Assembly: GCA_025617745.1 (NCBI GenBank)
Contig: CM046869.1
Location: forward strand, 3,744,244-3,808,243
Reading direction: 5' to 3'
DNA from: Heliocidaris erythrogramma
Taxonomy: Eukaryota; Echinodermata; Echinoidea; Camarodonta; Echinometridae
Length of the DNA stretch: 64,000 nt
In this document: positions 40,301-52,300 of the stretch, one piece after another
Position numbering within the stretch: position 1 is the stretch's first letter
How the letters are laid out: each line of letters opens with the position of its first letter
Notes under the pieces: generated by a model
The model's input: only the letters and a program-made list of their open reading frames with translations
Told to the model about the DNA's origin: nothing
Database searches by the model: none
Program-made: the position numbers and the translations under genes

Positions 40301-43300
40301 TCCCTTGACCACTCCTACACTCTAGTGGACAGTATCGATGTGACCTTCCAGTCTGGGCGGCCGCAGCAAATGGTCCTTGAGAAATCGAACGATGCAGGAG
40401 TCACGTGGGAAACACTGCAGTACTATTCAACAGACTGTCTGGATCATTTTTCGTTGAATGATACGAGCGTGGCTGATGTCAAAGATGCGTCGGAAGTCAT
40501 CTGCACGTCAGATTATAGTGGAACATTGCCTTATAGCGACGGTCAATTAGTATATGATGTGGAAGGTCGCCTAGCACTTTTATTTTCAGATGCACTTTTG
40601 CCAGAGCGGCAGGTCGAGGCGTACCAAAACGACACCACTTTTCGTGACCTGTTGACCCTTACAGATCTTCGGCTGCGGTTGCTGTATCCTGCAACCGATG
40701 GTTTAGAGATTACGGGGCAGAGGTTGAGTCTTATCAAGTATTATTATGCCATATCGAACATTGAATCCTACTTCACGTAAGTGTTTCCCTCATACAGAGT
40801 CTTTTAGTTAGTGTACCTTAATGTACAAAAAAGTTCTCAGTATGGATTGGCTGTAACATACATGTATATATTGTGCTTGAATTCCTATTACAGCAGTACT
40901 ACTGGCAGTTTGTAAACCAGAAGTAGGATATATATATTTAGACATGAAAGTCTAGTCTTCATGGAAAGTCAAAATGGGTTCACAGATTGTGAATTAAGAT
41001 TTTGCGGATCTCCAGGAGGAACCAATCATTCACAACTTTATTCAGTTTATCTGTTGTACATATTCCAAAATATGTAGGAAGGTAAGGGTTAAGACCGACT
41101 GAGATTTTTGTAAAAATAATATTGTAGAATGCAAAGTAAAGAAGTGTTGATGAAATATGCCCCATTTTTCTTCAAGTACTATGAATAATCGAATTCCCCA
41201 TTATGAATAGAAGTTTTATAGTGACTATTATACATGTGTAAAAAATTACAGCTTATTATAACTTGCATTCAACTTGCAGCCCTTTCTTATAAAAACATTT
41301 CTGTATTCTTTACAGATGCAACTGCAACCAACATGGCCGCTTCTGTGCCCCCTCCCCTCAGGTTGGGGAGGTCGTCTGCGGGTGCTTCCATAATACCATG
41401 GGAACAAATTGTGAGCAGTGTAAACCGCTCTACAACAATCGCCCCTGGAGGGCGGGGTCCTTTACACCTTACCCCTCAGGAACTGCCAACGAGTGTGAGA
41501 GTGAGTCATCTTCAATACCCCTTTCATCCCCTTATGAATATGCAACGATTTCCCATTTGATGAAATTTAACAATAAGCCAGTACGTAATTACCATTGGTG
41601 CATATGCAAATGAAAGTCATTTGTACTGATGATTTGATGAATGACCATAAATTGCTGTCATAGTGTGCATGCACACACCAACTATGATTTTCACTGATAA
41701 ACAAGTAGCCTGTCCACCATGCATGTACAACTTCAGTCATAGGCGGCAGAACGTTGGGCTGGGACAATGAAAATGGGGGTGCACCTGTTTGTTGGACAAA
41801 AGGTGCCCCTCCACTTCCATTGTCCGAGCCCGACGTTCCGCCGCCTCTGACTTCAGGTAATTTGTACCATCATCTGATTATGAGATGGTTTATTCCTGAT
41901 TATAGAGTAAATGCATCTTTCATGAACAGCTACACATTATAGTAAATAACCTACTTGTTCGCTTTCTTCTTCAGGCAGGAGAAAACACAGTCAGCAATCT
42001 TCGTTATTTACATGTACACATTATTTGTTGGTATAACCTGTACGTAAGCTACTATTAATGTGAAGGAAATATATTATTATTCCGAATTATGGCATTCTAA
42101 GTCAGTCAAGAATTTTCCATCTTCAAAATTACTGACCAAGAAAACAAACAGGTTGAAATTTATTTAGGAAAATATGGTGTTATACTGCAAAAGAATACAT
42201 GGGCTCCACCACTCCAGTAGACAAAAAGATTCTATTTTTTTGCACTTGTGTTACTTCATATAATACATGTATGTATACTTAGTGATTTCATCATATTATC
42301 ATCGATCTTCATGAGTTGAACTATCAATAAAATGTCCAATAATGCCATCTTCAGAAATAAATTAAGTTTACATGTTTGTATGCCAATCACTTCTCTGTTT
42401 AATTTGTCTGGAGCTGCTGCCAAAGAAATCTGTGCTTCACCGTGATGTGAAACCCTACCCCAAATTCAAACAACTTTTTATTTGCATAGAGTGTTCGTGC
42501 AACGATCATGCCGCCAGCTGCACGTACAACGCAACGCTTGGGTACGGGGTGTGCCAGGATTGCTACAACAACACAGCGGGAGATTTCTGCAACATCTGCA
42601 TAGATGGTTTCTTCCGGAATGAGTCTCGCCAGATGAGTGATCCTGATATTTGCATAGGTGAGCGGGCGTTCAGCTCAAATCTTGTCTAGTAAAATGGTCT
42701 CCCGATAAAAAATGTGACATTTATTACTTTTATCTTGAATAGTTAGAAACAAAACAATATTGAAAAATTATGTTGTTAAATTACAACATTGTCTTTTATT
42801 ATTTAAATGATAACTCAGTAATATCAGCAGTGTTACAGAACAAGATTACATGTATATTATATTTCAAACTATTATTTTTGACGTTGCACATGTGGAAAAT
42901 TGCCTACAGATACATTCTAAGCTTCTACAAACTAGAATGGGGCATGATGGGGAAAATTAGAGGCTTATCAAATCCTGTTGAAAGTTGGCGCCATTAGGAG
43001 CTTCAATTTACTGTCACTTTAATTTCCTTATTTCTATGATATCAAATACATGTGGGTCTGCACACATTGATAGAACTTTCTCTTATATCTCTAAAACATG
43101 AAAAATTTATATCTCCTCCCAGAGTGCAACTGTGAGCCTCTTGGAACAATTGGCAACAGTACAGTGTGTGCCCAGTTTGCTGATAATGTAACAGGCTCTC
43201 CCATTGGTCAGTGTGAGTGCAGGGGGAATGTAACCGGGAGAGCATGTGACCAATGCGTGGAGAGCTTCTATGGACTTCTTCTGGAGCCTGACCCAGGCAA

Positions 43301-46300
43301 ATGTAGAGGTATGGCATTGGATGGTTAAATTTTATCATATTATTTGTAGTGATTTGTCGGAAATAGTTGATCGACAATACATTCAATAAAATATGAAGCA
43401 TTGTGCAACATATGTTTATCTTAATTTGATTGAAGTATGAAGCAAAGAAGTTTTCACAATCTAGTTTTTATCAGTTACAGTACTTCCTCTTAAAATAAGA
43501 TTATAATGATGCAACAGTTGTGATGGAGTCACTAAAAGTACAAAAAGGCTTATCAGAAATGATCCCTTCCCTGGGATATTTTGCTATTTTTGTAGCTTTT
43601 TTACATGCAGCATTTTGCCAAATTATTTTATAGACTTTTGTTGTTTGTAAACATTAAAGTGATTGAGTAACTTTGTGGAGAATTGATAAAATCTGAGCTT
43701 TCTGGCCTTACATGTTATCAGTGTATGTAATATGGTGTAAAAATGAAGCCCATGTGGAAAAAAGCACTTCAAAATCATCATGTGCTTCACAAAAGTAAAC
43801 ATATGCAAGTGACCGGAAAATGCCAGACTCATTTTCCCCATTGACTCAGTGTTAGACTAAAGCGTATGGCCATACGCTTTCGTAAATGGGAGTATTCAGT
43901 CGCAGATATCTTAATAATAGCATTATATATTTGAAAACCTTTCTATGCCTGGCTATTTATTTATCATTCTGAACATCAGTATACAAGACAGATATCAATA
44001 TTCAACAATTTATTAAATCAAGCCTCCACAAAGTTACTCAATGCCTTTAATAAGGTGAATATGCGTTGCAAAATGTGTAAATTTGTCATATACTCCTTTA
44101 ATGTTGATTTATGTGGATTGCCAGATTAAATTGTTTGTATTTGATTTTATATATTTAAGCTGACATACACAAATTATTTTTTTATGTGCTCAGTACACTT
44201 TAAATCTTGCTCTTAAACCCACAAATTATTATTGAATAAAAATTGTTTTATATCTCAGAATGTGGCTGCAATGAGCTAGGGACTGTGAATGCTAGTGAGT
44301 CATGTGACCAGACAAGCGGTCAGTGCTTCTGTAAGCCTAACACGGACACCAGGACATGTGAGGAATGCAAAGATCAGTTCTATGGCTATCCTACCAATGC
44401 AGATGTGGTGAGCTACACGGAATATCCTCAAGGCTATAAAGGAGTCTCTCTCCCAATATTCCAGTCAACTAATTGTTGCCATCACTTTTTATGAAGTGCC
44501 TTTCTAGTCAAAATAAACTTAAGAAGTAAAGTGCTTTACAGTTTATCATGACACCCTGTTGTTGGATTCAATTATAGGATTTTGCACTTTACTGTGCACT
44601 GTCTACTTCATCGTTCCAGTCAGTCACCATTTTACAGGCATGCATGTGCTAATCCAACCACAAAGATGTTCTCGTACATGTACTACCAGATACCCATTTA
44701 ACCCTGTCATGACCAAAGTCAACAACACTATGTACAAAGTGAATAGTATTTTAGTCTTGTGGTAATAAGAGGGTTAACATCTGGGTGGAGAGAAGCAATG
44801 TAGATAAAATGCCTTGCTCAAGGACATACATGTTCATAAGTGCCATGACCTCTGCATCCCCAGTCAAGTGAATAGTGATAATACTACTTAAACTTGACAC
44901 CTATTATGGAGTCTTTCTGTGAAAAAGAATATTTGACACAACATGTGGAAAAGAAGTTTCACCTTTTTAGGTGGTTGTGTTGACAAGTTGGATTTGGCTT
45001 TGAGTATTTCATATGTAAATTTGACTGTAATGTGCATTATTTTTCAGCCAAATTTCCTTTCTAAGTTTACTTTATATATATTCTGTCTATAGGATTGCTC
45101 ACCATGTGGTTGTGATCCGGGGGGCGCTGTGTCATTGACGTGTAACAAGGTCACAGGTCGCTGTGATTGCAGAGGTTTCATCGGAGGCCGGACATGTACG
45201 AACGTGGAGAATGGATATTACTACCCCTTCCTGGACACCAATAGGTAAGAAGAATATCAACTGATGACGGACAGTCAACCTGTCCGAACCGTCGTGTCTT
45301 CTCCACTCTCAGCCTTCTCACCTGGTTTACAGTCCTTTTCAGGACTTCACACTTTCAAGAAAGATTACTTCTACACTCTCTGAATTTCTATCTCGCCTTT
45401 CCTTTTCTTCTCCTCTCAACTTTTCTCCACTTTCTTCTTCTTACTCAATAGTCCTTTTCAGGACTAACCACATGGTGAACCGTAAACCTTCTCCACGTTA
45501 CCAATACCACCATGCAAACCCCTACCTTCAAAGATCATCTGAATATCAACTTGTGCTTGATCTTAAGCAAAATAAGACCTATTACCTTTCATTTCATTTC
45601 ATTTCATTTATTTCATTCACCATAAAAAAGCGATAACATACAACGAGATATACAAGATATACACAGAAGTGCATTATTACAAATGAGCTACAAAGAAAAG
45701 ATAGGAGGAACAAAACAATAATTAATGGGAATGAGGGTCAACAGAAAGAGCAATTAGCCTTATGGAACGTCAACCCCTTAATAAAAAAATACAATTTTAC
45801 TTGATTTCTTTAAAAGATTTCTTTAAAAGCATCAATCCTTGAGTGTAAAGGGTACTTAGTTATGCTAATAGCTAAAGCCATTTAAAGATTATTTCACTCA
45901 GAATTGTAAAATACATCATTATGATACAAGATCTGCTCAAAACTTTCACCTTCCTTTGCACCAAACTTGTACTACCAAAAACACTGTATTTTTTCACGGC
46001 CCACTTGTATGGAACGATCTGCCTGAATCCATTAAAAAATGTAAATCATTACAACATTTCAAACGTTTGTATAAGGGTCATTTAAATCTAAAGAATATTA
46101 AATGCTAATATGTAAAAGGTATAAAAATTGTTTGCTCCTGAAATCTCATTTCTCTCCTCTCCCATTTCATTTTTCAATTCGTCTGTCCTATCTGTATTTT
46201 AAGATATTCGTTCTATGTTTCTTGTTCAAAATGTTTCAATTTCAACTACTATATGTATATTTTCAGGGAATCATCTTTGACAAGCCTACATGGCTTTTTA

Positions 46301-49300
46301 TGATTCCTTCACTTCTTATCTGCAATCAGTTATGAAATATGTATTGTATAAATTTTGATGTTTTTTAAGAGTGAAATAAATGAAATGAAATGAAATAAAA
46401 TAGCATTCTGTCTATTTATAGCTCATATCACATTAAGATATCTCCATATGCTTCCAAAGTGCTTTAGAAATGATTACCCTGGCTACATACAGTGTTTCTT
46501 CCTTAACAATTGTTATTGCACAGTGTATTTGAAGGTCATTATCTTGTTGCTAACTAGAACTATTGATTGATATAGAATCACCATTGTTTTAGCTGTCAAG
46601 GTAGGCCTAATAGTGATTTTTGTTTTCTTTGGTAATAATGATAATTACTTTACTTCTCTTATATTTATTTATTTATTTATATTGTAGTATCCAGTTTGCC
46701 AGTGACAGCTTTCAATTAATTCCATACCTCTCTGATGCCCTGAACTCATACCTACATGAAATATATTTTGTTTTAGGAAACTATAAAAGTAAATATTGTG
46801 TATCAGGAGAACTTATGCTACCAATCCAATGAGTGCAGTTCAATAGCGATAATCTAGTAGTAATCATGCATTTTCATTTTTTTACATCTGTCTCCTTGAT
46901 ACTACAGTCATACCAACAAATTAGATTGCCACCAGTGGCCAAGAAGCGGTTGGTTTGGAGTCTGTGTGGGGTTGGTTTGGCGGGGTGACTGTGGTATTAG
47001 AATGGTCATCGATCAAATTCTGTGAAATAAGCAAAGACTTACATGTACTACCACAAGATAAAAATCAATCCCTTGAACATTTCCATCTATAATCTGTTGC
47101 AGGTATGACGCTTGGGAGGCCAACACAACGTGCATCTATAGATCGGACCTCCCATCAGATGCCTTCTCCGATCTAGGATATCTTGAGTGCGGTGTCGGGG
47201 ATAGGATTATCTTCAACGGGATCACGGCGTATTCCAACTTTACAGAAACATTGTAAGTCGCGTGACCTCAGCTCTTTCTAGGCCACCACATATTTCGACC
47301 ATTGTTATAGATAACATGCAAGAGTGAAAATTTGAAATAGAAAGGTTTGTTTCATTGATAAATTGAGCATAAATAATCATCCATGGATATAGAAATTCAC
47401 AGGAGAGATACACATAGATATGTAACTGTTTCTGTTTCTGGAATAAAATTGAGACCAACATGAACAGTTAGTCCATATACATTGTACAATACTCAAATCT
47501 TTAGGCGGGATATGTGCTGCCCAAGTCATGGAAAAGGCTGGACAATGGTACAGTCATGCCTCCTCACCACTTCAGGGTGTAAACAATATACACATCAATA
47601 ATGCTATGGTGGCAAAATGCAGTCAGGTGCATATGTATGCTGCAATTTCTTTCCCAAACTGTTATTGCCTATTTATTTATGAGGAGCGTGATTCACGTTT
47701 CCAAATTTCATTTTATATTAAGGAGGTTTTGATTTTTACTGCAAGACCATATTGCTGAGGGTTTTACCGCCTCCTGTGGCGAGAGTCCTTATTTTTCTAT
47801 AGATAATAATAATAATAATAATACCACTGTTCTTGTATAGCGCATATCACATTATGATATAACGTCCCTATGCGCTTCCAAAGGGTTTTGGATATTATTA
47901 CCCTGGCTTTAGCTCCAGCAGCCGGCAGCGCACAATGCATTTCAAGGAATAAATCCTGCCAGGTACCCATTTACTACACCTGGGTGGAGAGTGGCAAATG
48001 TGGATTAATGTCTTGCCAAAAGACGCTAGTGCCGGGCTGAGATTTGAACCCTCGACGCTTGGATTGAGAGTCAAGTGAATGAACCACTATACCACGACAC
48101 CTCCACATAGTCATTCTACTGTAATTTTCTGATAGTTTAGCTTATATAAAAGGGCAATAAGGTGCAGGTAATACTATAAGATGTAAATGAGTATTTCTTT
48201 AAACCTATGAGTATCATTTAAAATGTTACAACTGTGTCATACCTGTAAACCTATAAGGAGGAAGGTTATTATTATGATCTTACAGGAGGCGCAGCTGGGG
48301 AATGAAAAATGAAAAATCCACAAATGTATGACAGTGGCTAAATGGTGTGAATGGGGGGGGGGGTATCAGTGTCAGATTCTGCTCCTCTTGCCCGTTAGAA
48401 TTTAAATGAAGTATGTATGTTTTTATAAACATGTATTAAACGATATCTACCATTTTTTTACTCATGTCACAGGTCAAATTTTGTTACGCTACGTTACACC
48501 TACGACTCCCCATCCCCCTTGCTGATGGCAGTGCTCCGCATTGCCACGGAAGCCACCGAGGACACCGCCCTCTCTTGTCCAAACCCTCCTAGCACTGACC
48601 TTGCTGTCCTTCCCTTCTCTCTCGAACCTGGCGAAGGTGTCGCACGGACTTCGGGGACGTCCTTCGCTTTCCATCGAGGTTGTTCTTACTCGGCAGTTCT
48701 GGAGCTGGATAATTTTGGTTCGGGGTCGGACTCCATTGTGATCGATGCCCTTGTTCTGTTCCCTGATCCAAGTTCTTTTACTGTCTACAGGATTGCAGGT
48801 AAAGCCAATCGATTCCTAGTTTCTTGGAAAATCAATACCCGATTTCTCTTTTCGTCTGCCTCATGTCTTTCTATTATTTGTTTTGTTTTGACATGAAGAA
48901 GAATCAGAGGAAATCTGGACAGTGAACTAAAAAAAAATATTTATCTATTATTATTATGGCAATTTCAACTTGATTTAAGCCTCTTTCGTGCTTAGACAAA
49001 TAGCATTTTATCAAGAAAACGTGTGTTGAAATGGACCACATAGTAAATTGAATGTTTAAGAAAAATAACAAATATCACAGAAGCCCCTCCTCTTTATTTG
49101 TGAAAAAAACTGGGTGGCAACAAGATAGTTTCAGCTTTACCTGGCCTAATATTACATGTCAAATCGCTAAGACACATCTTCTAAATATTTATCAGAACCC
49201 AGTCATATCTTGATTAGGCCAGTTAAAGAAATCCTGAATCACTATGTCATAAAAATACACATGCATTACATATGAGAACGGTAGCTATAAAAACCAAAGC

Positions 49301-52300
49301 ACTGTCTGTGTATGGCTACTTAGTAGTTATACTTGTATTAGAGTCTGCTATCTTCAAATTGCATTTCAAATCTCAATTAGGCCAAGATACTCTCCTTTAA
49401 CATTTGCATTTCCATTATGGTATTACCTGCATGTATTAGACCACTGATACTTGTCATCAAAGAATGCTAGGGATACATGTACCAAAGTTTTATCAAAGCA
49501 TATAATCATGGTATGTTTTCTTATGCTTGCTGTAGATCCAATACAAAGAAGTTTACATAATGACTGTCTCAACATTGTTGCATCCTACTCAACTCGTTCT
49601 GATGCCCTTGACCCCTGTCAGCCTTTCACCTTCTCGCTCATGTTGGAAATGATTGGAGAAGCGCTTGGTAAGACAATTGTCAAATTGGCAACAAATTTTC
49701 ATTGTGTTTTATCGAGATGCTGTGTGCCATGTGACCTTTCATATTTCCACTCTTGTTCGAAAGGAGTGGAGGTCAAACTAATTGGAGAGGTGCTTGGTAA
49801 GGAGTTCATCGAATTGGTGCTTAATGTTTCGCCTTTATTTAGACAAACTTAGGTTGTGTGAGCCTTGTGATCTAGAAATAGGCAAATGCATGGATAGATT
49901 TCACAACCCTGCCTCTTTTAGGGCTAAAGGGCCATGCATTTCTACTCCAATGATACCTCTGTATGGCACTGTTTAAAGCAGTACACACTGACATCTATTT
50001 CTAAAGCCTATTTCTATTTTCTTGTGGATAAAAAAAGCAAATAAAGAATGATAATTCTAGTGCTAATGATAGTGATAGAAATAGTAGGTAATAATAGTAG
50101 TGCTAATGAAACTACTACTAATGATAGTAGTCAAATTACTATTGCGCTCGCATCCATCCCAGTAGATGCTCAAGGCATCTACAAAGTGCTACGATTACCT
50201 TGGCTATGACCAAGCCGTTCCAAGGCACTGAAAGCATACAAGGACTTCCTACCAGCATTTACTACACAAGGGCCCTGTTTCATAGAATAATGACTGCCCC
50301 ATTTCTCTGACAAATTTGCTCTTAGCCAATCAGATTCAAGGATTTCAGTAGCTTATAACAATTACTGTAACTTATTATTGATAATAAAAGTTTTATGAAA
50401 GGGGTGAGAGTGGTAAGTGCAGTTGGAGATAACTCACTGGCTCTCTACATGTATCTGTCTATAGAATGCACCTGTGACCCAGTAGGCTCCCTGCCACAGA
50501 CTGTTTGTTCGACCTACGGAGGTTCTTGTATCTGCAAGCCAGGGGTCGGAGGTCAAAACTGCGATAGATGTCTGCCTGGCTACTTCAACTTCACATCTAA
50601 TGGTTGTCAAGGTAACCAAGTGTTTTTTGTATTGAATGATTAAGAAGACAGTTATAAGTTTTAGACAACCAACTAGATGAAATTGTTGATAATAAAGTAC
50701 CAAACCACGATCTACAGTTTATATGAATTTATCTAAATGGTCAAAATAACTTCTTATTTCAAGATTTGCCCACTTTTCATTTGAACCTTACATGTAATGT
50801 TATTTTTCCTTCTAAAAGACATTGAAAAATATATTCTTTTTGTTCTTCTGCTACTACATTGTTTAAGGCTATATTATACATGCAATTCTCACTTGATACC
50901 AAGCTCTGCCTATAGCGTCAGAAGAATACAGAAAGAGATGGTTTTATAGCTACATGTAGCATAATAGCCAGTTATGGTTGATAGGTCTAAGAGGGTGTAA
51001 GTTTTGATTTCTTAAAAGGTACAAGATTTACAATCCTGAGATAAATATGTGTGTTCCTTGTACAATTCAATGTCAAAGACATATTTAATGCTTTGATCTT
51101 TATCTTTTGTTCTTTTTTTTTGGTGTAGCTTGCAACTGTGATCGAGACGGTTCCATAACCCAAGCTTGTGACTTTTATACCGGCCAATGCCCCTGCAAAT
51201 CAGGTGTGGCCCTGGAAGACGAGACCAACCACCTTGGCGGTGTCAGTGATCGTCTCTGCAGCGCCTGCCAGGAGAATTTCTTCGGCTTTGGAAGCCCTGA
51301 TGGTTGCCAGGCATGCGGTTGCCATCCTCTGGGATCTGTGTCCCTCCAGTGCAGTGAGGACGGGGTTTGTACTTGCCTGGACACAGTGGGGGGAGAGAAG
51401 TGTGATAGCTGCCTGCCAAGCTTCTTCAATCTTACCGGCGATGGATGCAGGTATGTTATCATTTGATTTTTCTTGTTCAATTTTTACTATTTGATGGGCA
51501 TTATGTCAAAGAAATATGGAGAGCCATTATTCACAAGAAAGACAGAAAGTCATCCATGATTGAAAGGTACTGTATGAACGGTACTGTGAAGATGAAATAT
51601 GCATTTAAAATAAGTCTATGTGCAAGTCGGTGAGGCTTGGTCCGTATACTCCTAGTCCATCTGGGGAGCGTTTCATCAAGGGTTTAGTCAGTGGTTTTTA
51701 CCGACAACTGTTATAAGCTACTGAAATCCTTGCGTCTGATTGGCTGAGAGCAAATTTGTCAGTAAAAATCACTGACAAAACACTTGATGAAATGCTCCCC
51801 AGATAACATTCTGGCCCGAATTCACGAACAAGGTTTATCTTAAACCATGGTCTAGCCATGGTTTAAATCTCCGCTGGACTAAATTAAGCGTGTATAAGCG
51901 TATATAAGGGCATTACTGTACGCCCATTGGATAAGAGGACATGCACGCTTATGGAGGTTTAAACCATGATTTAGAACAAACCTCTTTCGTGAATTAGGTC
52001 CTCTTATTTCAAGTCCTCTGTTTAGTCATTTAGAAGTATATACATTGTACACCTGCTTTGTTAGGATTCCAACATGAGATATAAAACACCAAACTAACAC
52101 AAACCAACTAGTTTGAAAAGAATCTGAGAAAGCCAGAAGTTGAAAACAAAAATTACTGCAGACATGATGTAAGTGTGATTTTCCTCTCGGTGCGTTTACC
52201 GCATCTGGATGTCTGTTATATACTAATCATTTGCTAGAATATTAACAGTTATTTATCAATTTTGTTCTCATGTCTAGTCCCTGCGAATGTGACATGGCAG

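Noticed and set aside
40543..40737. Antisense frame over gene B exon 2
   Set aside because: Complement of the LN domain coding sequence, with no independent features.
48519..48771. Alternative and antisense frames over gene B exon 9
   Set aside because: Shadows of the LF exon. Only the frame joining exons 8 and 10 in phase was kept.
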